This document shows positions 56,195 to 64,000 of a stretch of 64,000 bases of DNA, in pieces (within the stretch, counting starts at the first letter, position 1; each line of letters opens with the position of its first letter). Made by a program: the position numbers and the translations under genes. The notes beneath the pieces were generated by a model. That model was not told the DNA's origin. It saw nothing but the letters and a program-made list of their open reading frames with translations, and did not search any database. Where the stretch lies: positions 248,001 through 312,000 of the forward strand of contig CAVXCI010000003.1 of assembly GCA_963760285.1 (NCBI GenBank), written 5' to 3'. The stretch is from PALSA-278 sp963760285 (GTDB taxonomy: Bacteria; Acidobacteriota; Terriglobia; Acidiferrales; UBA7541).

Positions 56195-57403
56195 CTAGAA
56201 CGGCCGCGCGGGCCACGCGGCAAGAGAGAAGAAATCGCCGTTCTGGCCGGTGGGGAATGGAGATTGCTTTATCTCGGTGGTGCAACCAGTCGTGGAGTTT
56301 ATGGTAAGCATGGCCACGTCGTCATCGGGGTTTCCCCACTCTGGAATATAGAGTGCTCCCCCAGTACCCGTTGGCAGCGCGGTGGCGATGGCTCCAGAGT
56401 AAAAACCGGAGCCGGTCGTCGAACGGAGCGTGGTGGCGCAGCCGCTGTAAGTGATATCCAATGTGGGGGTTTCGGTGATATTCAGTGTGTTCACATAGTC
56501 TTGAGAAACGGAATATAGGAACTTACCGTTGGGACTCAGCCAAAACCAGCCCGCCGCGGGCGCGAGCCCGAGGCTTTCGTCTCCGCCAAACATGGATTGC
56601 GTGCCTAGTGATCCATCGGAATTGATCGGGAAGGCGTTGACCTGCGTATAGGCATTGCCATTCGGCGGACTGCCATACCCCAGGGCATCGAAGAGCGCGT
56701 ACTTGCTGTCCGCTGTGATGTCCACGTACCCTGCGAGGACAGCGTTGTAGAGACCGTATATTCCATGTTCTGTGAGGGCTCCGTCACTACCGATGGAGAA
56801 TGAATCGACCGAGGAGTCTGAAAAATATGAAACCACGATGGTGTTCCCATTGGGCGTCGCTGCCATGCCCTGAATCAGGTAGGGCACGTCAAAAGTGTTT
56901 ACGAGGGTCATTGTGCAACCGTCTCCAATCTGCCAGACCCCAATCGCTCCTGTCAGGTTATTGTCGTCATCATAGCCAGCAAAAAGATAGTTGCCGTTCG
57001 ACGCGAGAGAAGTGCCCCATCCGGAATCCTGCGCCGCTGCGTCCGTATAGTTGCTGACCAATGTGAGGCCCGGATAGAGGAACGAGGTGATCGAGTTGCT
57101 TGTCCTCTGTGCATTCGAAAGAAATACACACAAATCTGACCCATGCCGAACCATCCGGACCATGGGAGATGCGACACTATATCCATCGACTTGTTCATTT
57201 GTCGCCAAGGTGGCCATAACCTTCAAGGTTGGGTTAAGAGAAGTGCCTCCGGCTTTCAGGATCGTCCCACTGTTTATCGCCTTCAGGTTGTTGTCATTGG
57301 TGACGACGTAATGTTCGGAGGAGGCATCGGGGGCGGGCGCGCAGAGCGCCACAGCGATGGCAATCAATTCAAAGGCTAAGAGCATTTTGAGGGAGGGTTT
57401 CAT
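56195..57403 (-). CDS. Secreted beta-propeller (YVTN/lactonase-like) protein
   Basis: ATG at 57403 (complement) is chosen because AGGAAAAACCAAA precedes it and a signal peptide (MKPSLKMLLAFELIAIAVAL) begins there; the product is 402 residues. Repeats of the lactonase-like propeller are present: SFLYPGLTLVSNY, IGVWQIGDGCTMTLV, DSFSIGSDGALTEHG and NAFPINSDGSLGTQ, the last two following the S/F-x-x-x-x-D-G-x-L pattern. It might be an exported lactonase or structural sensor; no catalytic residues were confirmed. It faces the beta-helix gene tail to tail. Confidence 0.78.
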   Translation of the reverse strand: MKPSLKMLLAFELIAIAVALCAPAPDASSEHYVVTNDNNLKAINSGTILKAGGTSLNPTLKVMATLATNEQVDGYSVASPMVRMVRHGSDLCVFLSNAQRTSNSITSFLYPGLTLVSNYTDAAAQDSGWGTSLASNGNYLFAGYDDDNNLTGAIGVWQIGDGCTMTLVNTFDVPYLIQGMAATPNGNTIVVSYFSDSSVDSFSIGSDGALTEHGIYGLYNAVLAGYVDITADSKYALFDALGYGSPPNGNAYTQVNAFPINSDGSLGTQSMFGGDESLGLAPAAGWFWLSPNGKFLYSVSQDYVNTLNITETPTLDITYSGCATTLRSTTGSGFYSGAIATALPTGTGGALYIPEWGNPDDDVAMLTINSTTGCTTEIKQSPFPTGQNGDFFSLAAWPARPF

Positions 57404-57560
57404 TTTGGTTTTTCCTAAGTGTGGAGAAACGGGAAGGGCGGCAGCGCGTCCTGATTCCTTGACGCTAGCACGGAAGAGGGCCAAAGGATACGAGAAATGA
57501 AAACGGGAAAAACGGCGCGCAACGAAGGGCGACGGGAATTACAATACTTTTCCTCTGGCG

Positions 57561-60482
57561 CTAGTCTCCGATTCCATCCAGCGCTGCATCGTCCGGGCTT
57601 CCGGGATCGGAATCGGTGATCTGGAGCGTGGCACCGCGCATGCCAAGGCCCTGAGGAGTGAAGGTAATGGAAAACTGGCAACTCTTGCCCGCCTTGACGA
57701 CCCGGCCGCAATTGTTTTCCTGGGAAAAGTCCGCGGCGTCAGTACCCGTGACCATGACACTATAAATGGAGAGATCGCCGCCATTATTGAACAGTGTGAT
57801 TATTTGCGGAGGGCTCTTCTTTCCAACCTTCTGAGGATAGAAGAGGAGAGGGTTCGGCTGCAGGACTACATTTCCGTTGGCCCCGGTTCCGCTGACCTTC
57901 ACGATTTGGCCGCCGTTCTGGGCGTTGTCCGCGATTTGCAGGCGGGCGTCAAGGTTTCCAACCTGCAGGGGCGTGAAAGTCACCTGGATGGTACAGCTCT
58001 GGCCGGAGGGAAGCGCCGTGGGACAGTTGTTGCTCTGCGCAAAATCCTGCGGATCGTCGCCGCCGAAGTTGATGGCGGAAAAATCCACGTCGCTCTCGCC
58101 GGTGTTGGTTACAGTAACCGTCTGCGGAGGGCTGGTGGTCTGAATCTGCTGAGTGCCAAAAGCCAGGGAGGTAGGGGAAACATTGACCTGGGCCGGGCCG
58201 GCTCCAGTGCCGGTGAGCGCGACGGTTTCCGGACTGGTGGGGTCGCTATCGCTGAATCCCAACAGGGCTTTGTAGGAAATCGCGTGGACGGGAGTAAAGG
58301 TTACGGCCACGGTGCAGAAATGGCCGGCGGGAAGGGAGGACGGACAGTTGTTGGTCTGCTGAAACGAGGCACTGTTGGTGGCAATCTTGTAAATCTGAAT
58401 GGCGGCGCCGCCGAAATTGGTGAAAGTGACATACTGAGGAGGGCTGGTGGTATGGACGGCTTGATTCCCGAAGGCCAGGTTGTCCGTTGAAAGCCTCACG
58501 GAGGTCTGCGGGACCACCAGCGAAAAAGTGGAGGCTCGCGTGAGGCTTCCACTGTTGGCGATCACGGTGATGGGATAAGTGCCGGGGGCAATCTGCGTGG
58601 TGGCGCTAAGAGTGAGGGTGAAAGTGCCGGAACTGTTCAGGGAGGTGGTGGAAAGCGTTCCGGAAAGGCCCGGGACTTCGCTGATTCCGTCCAAGGTCAG
58701 ATTAATTTGGCCGGAGAAATCGAGCGAGAGAACATCCAGCGTGTATTGTGCCTGGCCAGAATCGTCCAGCAACGCCGCGGTTTCATTCACTACCAGCCAA
58801 TAGTCGGGGGCGTCCGGCATAACGCTGCATTTGGCGGACAAATTTGCGGAGGGCTGGGCAAATTGCGAGTCAAGATCCTGCTGGGTGTCTTTCTGCCAGC
58901 CGTCAAAATCTGTAAGCGTTCCGGCATGGGGAATGGGCACGTCAAAGGGAGTGGCGGAGTTTTGTGGATTCCACCAATCATTCTGATCCGACGTGAGCGT
59001 GGTTTGGAATAGCGTCCAGTCAGAGTCGTTCAGGTAGGGATCGGAAAACACCCTGTCGGTGGGGTTCAACGCCATGATGGTGTTTCCAGTGTTGGTGAAG
59101 TCCTCGGTGATGGCCGTGTAGGTGCTTCCGGTTTCCCAGTTCTGAACCTGGATTCCGCCATGCTGTCCCTCGATCATGATCCCCGCGTTAAGATTCCCGT
59201 AAAGAATTGCATTTTCGAGCGTGGCCTGCTCGGTATTGCGGAGCTCGAGTCCGCCCAGATAGTTGTAGAACGGGGTGGGATTATTGGAGCAAACCAGGGC
59301 GCCATTGATGGCCGTGGGGCCGTCGTTCACTTCAAGAAAAAGACCGTTGCCGAGGTTGTTGCGAGAAGTGACGTTGGAGGCGGCGATGTTTTCATTGTTC
59401 GTATCCCAATGCACGCCGTTGGTTTCGTTGAAATCGGTGGTGATATTGCTGAAGGCGCCGATATGTTCAGCCAGAATATAAAGACCACTGGCCCCCCACC
59501 AGTAAAAGGAACCCAGCCCGCCGCGCCAGTTGTTGTATGACGCTTCCACATTCTGCCACAGGCCGGCTTTGGTCTTGAATGCTTCGACGCCTTTTTCTCC
59601 GTTGTGGTTGGCGGTCACATTGGAAAGAGTGAAATCGGAGAGGGGATTGAACAGTTCGAGTCCCTCGGCATTGTTCCAGATGAAAGAATCCGTATCGAAA
59701 AGGATGTTTTGCGTGCCGGAGTCATCGGCGGCGACAGCGCCATTGCTGCGGCAATCCGGCGAGTACTCAAAGGTCAACCCGCGCAAAACCACGCCGTTCT
59801 TGCGGCGAAGAGTCCACAGAGCCGGGCGGTCGGCCAATTCGATATCGGAATTGTTCACGTCCGTGCCGGCGGGCGGCCAGATGTAGAACAGCCCCGCGGT
59901 CTCATCCTCGAAAAAAGTGCCTTCCTGCATGGCATTCAGCGATAGTATCTGCGTCAGGGGAGTACCGTTCACGAAAGCCATTTCCTGCAGCAGGACGATT
60001 TTCTGCTGCGCGGGAGCGCCGCCTCCCAATGCCGGACACACACCAAATTTGTAGGGCCACGGAGTGGAGTAGATCTTGGGATTACCTGAATATTCGGTCC
60101 ATTCGGTGTATTGATCCGCCCCAGTGATGAAAACCGTGCCGGCGGTGGCGGCTTCGTAGGTTTCCGGAAGGAGCGAGTCCTTGGTTGTTCCGCCCAGAAC
60201 AATGTTTTCGCGATAGGTGCCCGGATTGATGGTGACTCGGGTGCCGAGGCCCTGGCGGTCTTTCTGCTCCGCCACGGTAACGCTTTTTTGAATGGTCTTG
60301 AACGGCAGTTGCTGTGTGCCGGGATTGCTGTCGCTGCCGTTCTGAACGTCCACCCAAAGAAAGACCGTCTCCTGGGATTCGTCAATTACCGCCTGCGCGC
60401 GCGCCAGACTTGTCCAAAGCAAAAGGCCCGCCGCGAGGCCCATAAACATCTTCCATGCGTGCAAATTTGTCCCCCAGCCCAT
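57561..60482 (-). CDS. Beta-helix plus choice-of-anchor/ASH-type protein, paralog 1
   Basis: About 973 residues from ATG 60482 (complement); TTG 60491 is possible. Signal peptide near residues 13-30 (MGLAAGLLLWTSLARAQA). The first 560 residues form a right-handed parallel beta-helix (FLWVDVQNGSDSNPGTQQLP, INPGTYRENIVLGGT). The rest includes an Ig-like part and several ASH/choice-of-anchor D repeats: LAFGNQAVHTTSPPQYVTFTN, FGTQQIQTTSPPQTVTVTNTG with Cys-containing NNCPTALPSGQSCTI. These imply secretion and anchoring or assembly at the cell surface. Its closest relative in the window is the next gene, which shares the same design. Confidence 0.82.
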   Translation of the reverse strand: MGWGTNLHAWKMFMGLAAGLLLWTSLARAQAVIDESQETVFLWVDVQNGSDSNPGTQQLPFKTIQKSVTVAEQKDRQGLGTRVTINPGTYRENIVLGGTTKDSLLPETYEAATAGTVFITGADQYTEWTEYSGNPKIYSTPWPYKFGVCPALGGGAPAQQKIVLLQEMAFVNGTPLTQILSLNAMQEGTFFEDETAGLFYIWPPAGTDVNNSDIELADRPALWTLRRKNGVVLRGLTFEYSPDCRSNGAVAADDSGTQNILFDTDSFIWNNAEGLELFNPLSDFTLSNVTANHNGEKGVEAFKTKAGLWQNVEASYNNWRGGLGSFYWWGASGLYILAEHIGAFSNITTDFNETNGVHWDTNNENIAASNVTSRNNLGNGLFLEVNDGPTAINGALVCSNNPTPFYNYLGGLELRNTEQATLENAILYGNLNAGIMIEGQHGGIQVQNWETGSTYTAITEDFTNTGNTIMALNPTDRVFSDPYLNDSDWTLFQTTLTSDQNDWWNPQNSATPFDVPIPHAGTLTDFDGWQKDTQQDLDSQFAQPSANLSAKCSVMPDAPDYWLVVNETAALLDDSGQAQYTLDVLSLDFSGQINLTLDGISEVPGLSGTLSTTSLNSSGTFTLTLSATTQIAPGTYPITVIANSGSLTRASTFSLVVPQTSVRLSTDNLAFGNQAVHTTSPPQYVTFTNFGGAAIQIYKIATNSASFQQTNNCPSSLPAGHFCTVAVTFTPVHAISYKALLGFSDSDPTSPETVALTGTGAGPAQVNVSPTSLAFGTQQIQTTSPPQTVTVTNTGESDVDFSAINFGGDDPQDFAQSNNCPTALPSGQSCTIQVTFTPLQVGNLDARLQIADNAQNGGQIVKVSGTGANGNVVLQPNPLLFYPQKVGKKSPPQIITLFNNGGDLSIYSVMVTGTDAADFSQENNCGRVVKAGKSCQFSITFTPQGLGMRGATLQITDSDPGSPDDAALDGIGD

Positions 60483-61033
60483 CCTTAACAAGGAGTGCGC
60501 AAAATAATGAAATCAGCTTCCTGTGGGCGGATATGGAGCAGCATTTCCAGACCTACGGAACCGCGGACTGGGGTCGCGGCGAGCCTGAAAATTCGTTGCG
60601 GATCAAATTTGGCGAGCGCGACGGCCACCCATCCGGCGCGTGCCTGAAATACCCAATGCTACGTTAAAGGAACTGGCCTCGCGACCAGCGGCATGTTTAT
60701 ACAGGACGAAGCAGTTCCTGTCCAGCGTTCCTTCTGTGACGTTACAACGGCGCACACGTATCCACGGAGTAATCGTACAGAAGGGTTTGTTTACCTTGAA
60801 GCCAATGCGGGCGCGAGAAGTGCGCCAGAAAGGCTGGAGATGCCCCGAAAAAATGACCTTCCAGCGGCATGGGTCAGAAGCCGGGATTTGGACTCTTTCG
60901 GTGGGCGAGGAGGGTGTACACCTCGAGCGAGTATTGCGAGGGTGCGAGCTGGCGATGCGTCCGCGGAAATTCTCTTCGCTGTGGGAGGGAAGGGAGGTCC
61001 CTCCCACAGCGAAGCGGTCAAGGAGTGGCTTTT
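60483..61033. other. Intergenic region between the two beta-helix paralogs
   Basis: 551 bases. It contains the upstream region of paralog 1 (promoter not resolved) and, near 60974-61014, a strong hairpin that probably ends paralog 2. A minus-strand open frame crossing it (60603-61493) is a shadow of paralog 2. No RNA gene recognised. Confidence 0.45.
60974..61014 (-). terminator. 17-bp hairpin downstream of paralog 2
   Basis: Arms CTTCGCTGTGGGAGGGA (60974-60990) and TCCCTCCCACAGCGAAG (60998-61014) are perfectly complementary around a 7-base loop. It lies 20 bases after the minus-strand stop at 61034. T-richness after it is slight, so it may also stabilise the mRNA end. Confidence 0.6.
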
Positions 61034-63973
61034 TTAGTCCCCGGTTCCGGAGAGGGTGATGACCTGCGGACTGGTGGGATCCGGGTCTGTGATTGAAATA
61101 TTGGCGGTACGCTTTCCCACCGCCTGGGGCGCGAAGATGACCGTGATCGTGCAGCTCTGGCCCGCCGGCAAGTCGGTTCCGCAAGTGTTGGTCTGCGTGA
61201 AGTCGCCCGGATCCGCGCCGCCGATATTGATGGCGATGGACAGATCGTTTCCAGCATTCTTCACCGTCACGGCCTGGGAGGCGCTCTTCTTTCCCACCTT
61301 CACGTCCCCCCACGCAATGCTCTTGCGGCTCAGGTCCACGGAAGTGAGACCGGTGCCCGCCAGAGTGACCTGGGTGAGCAGGTGCAGCGAGTTGTCGGTG
61401 ATGGACAAATCCGCCCGGCGTGTCTTCAGCGCCGTGGGCGTAAAGGTGACGCTGAACTGGCAGGACTGTCCCACCGGCAGCGGGACCGGGCAATTATTGG
61501 TCTGCGCAAAATCCTGCGGGTCCGTTCCGGTGAAATTGACGCCGCTGATGATATAGGGGATAGTCCCGGTGTTTTCCAGCGTCAACTGCTTCGCCGCGCT
61601 GGTGGTCTCCCAGACCTGCGTCGCGAAGCTAATAGAGTGCGCGGAAAGCGTCACTTTGGCCGCCGCGGTGGCCGTCCCGGTCAGCAACACCAGTTGCGGG
61701 CTGCCCGGATCCGAATCCTTGATGGTCATGTCCTTGGAGTAATTGCCTGGCGATCCGGGCTCAAAAATCACGTTGAAGGTGCACTGGCCATTGGGAGGCA
61801 AAGAATTGCCGCAATTGTTGGACTGCGCGAAACCCTTGGGCATGGTGATGACAAAGTTGGTGACGGGGGTCTGCCCAAAATTAGTCATGGTGAAGGATTG
61901 CGGCTGGCTCTTCTGCAATTCCTGGATGGAGCCGAATTGCAATGAGGCGGTGGAAAGGCGTACAAAGGTCTTCGCGATGGTCAGAAAAACCGTGGAAGTC
62001 CGCGTGGTGTCACCGTCATTGGCAATCACGGTGAGCTGGTAGGTGCCCGGCACCGTGCCTTCGGCAGCCTGAATTTGGAATGCCGCGGGAGATTGCATGT
62101 TCACCGTGGCGGGCGTCAGGGTGGCGGAGAGTCCGGGAACTTCCGAGACTCCGTCATAGGTAAGATTCACAGGCCCTTGAAAGCCGCCGATTTGCCAGGG
62201 CATGAGCGTATAGGAGGCCTGGCCGGCGGAGTTCAGATTCGCGGACGAGGGACTTGCCAGCATCCAGTAGTCGGGCATGTCTGGAATCATGGAGCAGTCG
62301 GCCTGCGGGTTGCCCGAGGGCTGCTGCCAAAGGGAGTTCTGATCCTGCTGCGAAGTTTTTTGCCACCCGGTAAAGTTTGTCCTGGTCCCCAGGTACGGCG
62401 TGGGCACGGTGTATGGAGTGGTGGAGTTCTGGGAATTCCACCAGGTATTATCGTTGGAATTCAAAGATTGCTGGAAAACGGTCCAATCCGCGCCGCCCAG
62501 GTAGTCGTCATAGAGGCTGCTCTGGGTCTGGTCCATTCCCACGAAGGTATTTCCCGTGTTGGTGAAGTGCTCATTCTGAACGGTGAAATTTTGCCCGGTG
62601 GCCCAGTCGAGGATGGAGATCCCGCCGGATAGACCCTGAACGTTGATCTGCCCGATAGCGTTGCCGTAGAAGAGGGAGTTCGTCAAGGTTACATGTTCGC
62701 TGTCGCGGAGTTCAAAACCACCCATGCCATAAGCAGCGGAGAGCGGTGAGCCCGGGCTGTTGTTGTAACAGGACACGGTATTGTCAATATCCATCGGGCC
62801 ATCATCTTTCTCCACAAAAACACCGTTGGCCAGGTTATTTGTGGAAGTGACGGACTCGGCGGAAATGTTTTCGTTGTTGGTATCCCAATGGATTCCGTTG
62901 GACTGGTTGAAATTCACGTTGATGTTGCTGTACGAGCCGTTATGCTCGCCGTAGGGGTAAATGCCGCTGGCGCTCCAAAAATAGAATGCACCCTGTGAAC
63001 CGCGCCAGTTATTGTAGGAAGCCTCCACGTTTCCCCACAGGCCGTTCTGGGCGTCGATGAGGCCGATCCCTTTCTGGCCGTTGTGGTCGGCAATCACGTT
63101 GGTGATGGTGTAGTTGGAAACTGGAGTTTTATGGTAGGTGGTCAGCGTGAATATTTCCAGGCCGATGGAGTTGTTCCAGACGAAGGAATCGGTATCGAAC
63201 AGCACGTTCTGCGAGGGCTGATTGGTTACGCTGACAGCCCCGTTGTCCCGGCAGTCCGATGAATATTCGACGGTCAACCCGCGGAGGACCACCGCATCCT
63301 TTTCGGATATGAGAAACAGCCCGTCGCGATCGGCCACCTCCACATCAGAGCCGTTGAGATCCACGCCCGCCGGTGGGTAAAGGTAGATGAGCGCATTGGT
63401 CTCATCCACGGCGAAGGTGCCCGGCTGCATCTGGTTGATGGAGAGGACTTGCATCATTTGCGTGCCGTTCACGAAGGCCATCTCGCGCCGCAGGACGATA
63501 TCCGGTGTCGGGGGAGCGCCTCCCTGTATGGGTGGGCACAGTCCAAAGGTGTACGGCCACGCGGTCTGGTAAATACTGGGGTTGTTCGAATTGGGGACCC
63601 AGTTCGTATAAGGGTCGGCTCCGGAGATGAAAACCGTGCCGGGTGTAACGGCCTGATAGGTCTCAGGAAGGGAAGTATCTTTGGACGTTCCAGTCAGCCA
63701 GACATGCTCCCGGTAGATGCCCGGATTGATCAGGACCAGCGTCCCGATTCCATTTTGGTTATTCGTTTCAGCCACCTGCTTGCCCTTGGTGATGGTTTGA
63801 AACGGCTCCTGCTGCGTGCCAGGATTGTTGTCGTTGCCGTTGACCGCGTCCACGTAGAGGGTGGCCGTTTCCAGGTTTTCGTTGATGTTTGCCTGGGCGT
63901 GGGCGAGGCTCGCAAAGGTGCAGACTGCCGCGAGAAAAAAGAGAACTCTCTTCAGAAACTCGTAAGGACCCAT
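61034..63973 (-). CDS. Beta-helix plus choice-of-anchor/ASH-type protein, paralog 2
   Basis: 979 residues from ATG 63973 (complement), which follows GGGGGGGATGAA; the open frame continues upstream to the window edge but the ribosome site fixes this start. Signal peptide at residues 5-27 (LKRVLFFLAAVCTFASLAHA). The beta-helix starts TLYVDAVNGNDNNPGTQQEP and INPGIYREHVWLTGTSKDTS, roughly half identical to paralog 1. Four ASH-like repeats follow (LQFGSIQELQKSQPQSFTMTN, ISFATQVWETTSAAKQLTLEN) with the same NNC...QSC Cys pairs. Together with paralog 1 it represents a tandem duplication of a large exported protein. Confidence 0.84.
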   Translation of the reverse strand: MGPYEFLKRVLFFLAAVCTFASLAHAQANINENLETATLYVDAVNGNDNNPGTQQEPFQTITKGKQVAETNNQNGIGTLVLINPGIYREHVWLTGTSKDTSLPETYQAVTPGTVFISGADPYTNWVPNSNNPSIYQTAWPYTFGLCPPIQGGAPPTPDIVLRREMAFVNGTQMMQVLSINQMQPGTFAVDETNALIYLYPPAGVDLNGSDVEVADRDGLFLISEKDAVVLRGLTVEYSSDCRDNGAVSVTNQPSQNVLFDTDSFVWNNSIGLEIFTLTTYHKTPVSNYTITNVIADHNGQKGIGLIDAQNGLWGNVEASYNNWRGSQGAFYFWSASGIYPYGEHNGSYSNINVNFNQSNGIHWDTNNENISAESVTSTNNLANGVFVEKDDGPMDIDNTVSCYNNSPGSPLSAAYGMGGFELRDSEHVTLTNSLFYGNAIGQINVQGLSGGISILDWATGQNFTVQNEHFTNTGNTFVGMDQTQSSLYDDYLGGADWTVFQQSLNSNDNTWWNSQNSTTPYTVPTPYLGTRTNFTGWQKTSQQDQNSLWQQPSGNPQADCSMIPDMPDYWMLASPSSANLNSAGQASYTLMPWQIGGFQGPVNLTYDGVSEVPGLSATLTPATVNMQSPAAFQIQAAEGTVPGTYQLTVIANDGDTTRTSTVFLTIAKTFVRLSTASLQFGSIQELQKSQPQSFTMTNFGQTPVTNFVITMPKGFAQSNNCGNSLPPNGQCTFNVIFEPGSPGNYSKDMTIKDSDPGSPQLVLLTGTATAAAKVTLSAHSISFATQVWETTSAAKQLTLENTGTIPYIISGVNFTGTDPQDFAQTNNCPVPLPVGQSCQFSVTFTPTALKTRRADLSITDNSLHLLTQVTLAGTGLTSVDLSRKSIAWGDVKVGKKSASQAVTVKNAGNDLSIAINIGGADPGDFTQTNTCGTDLPAGQSCTITVIFAPQAVGKRTANISITDPDPTSPQVITLSGTGD

Positions 63974-64000
63974 TTCATCCCCCCCAAGGGAAGCCTTCAA

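Noticed and set aside
1..64000. tRNA, rRNA, CRISPR arrays or complete transposases
   Set aside because: Looked for cloverleaf-like inverted pairs, regularly spaced direct repeats and transposase motifs; none was convincing, though without a covariance search a tRNA could be missed.

Overview
The window looks like a piece of an Acidobacteriota genome (Terriglobia-like). It is GC-rich and has a Gram-negative envelope (LpxD). It carries families common in that phylum: two von Willebrand factor A-type secreted proteins, an SBBP-repeat protein, a BNR/sortilin-like propeller, choice-of-anchor/ASH-type beta-helix proteins and TonB-C-like secreted proteins. Taxonomy is inferred from protein style only. 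No rRNA, tRNA, CRISPR array or complete insertion sequence was recognised.

Layout. 1-9340 (+): tail of an M2 peptidase, a frameshifted acyl-CoA dehydrogenase, then a tightly packed run of a MeaB GTPase, an MBL hydrolase, MTA phosphorylase, a PfkB kinase, LD-carboxypeptidase, Mpl ligase and an M61 peptidase, mostly with stop/start overlaps. 9377-14632: PlsC (+), LpxD (-), a hypothetical gene and a TonB-C-like secreted protein (-), and a secreted unknown (+). 14924-23662 (+): MurJ, XerC/D, CCA nucleotidyltransferase, DnaE and AccA. In this stretch cca and dnaE are broken by about 19 single-base indels while neighbouring genes are intact. 23.7-29.5 kb is an accessory zone: a methyltransferase, a fragment resembling the 3' end of accA, two low-GC orphan genes, and two roughly 180-bp direct repeats enclosing a hydrolase and a membrane protein, followed by a [2Fe-2S] protein and an unknown.

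29.5-37.5 kb (+) is a System I cytochrome c maturation operon in the order ccmE, ccmF, ccmH, a short ccmI-like gene, a membrane protein with a carboxypeptidase-regulatory-like domain, ccmA, ccmB, ccmC and a 47-residue ccmD-like gene, followed by hemH. CcmE has the rarer Cys-x3-Tyr heme motif instead of His. 37.7-44.9 kb holds two VWFA-type secreted proteins (the second frameshifted near a C8 run), a small OB-like protein, a membrane HExxH protein and an M23 peptidase.

45.0-47.1 kb is an oxidative-stress module: a Dps-like ferritin and a plant-type [2Fe-2S] ferredoxin on the minus strand, divergent from an OxyR-type regulator that keeps both redox cysteines. Three of four ATAG/CTAT tetramers of an OxyR operator lie at the expected 7-bp spacing between them. 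47.2-64 kb is an exoprotein island: BNR propeller, SBBP protein, a beta-helix protein, a beta-propeller protein, and two tandem paralogous beta-helix/ASH proteins.

The strongest items for a second look are the indel cluster in dnaE, the OxyR-ferritin-ferredoxin module with its operator and palindrome, the Cys-type CcmE operon, the paired direct repeats, and the accA-like 3' remnant.
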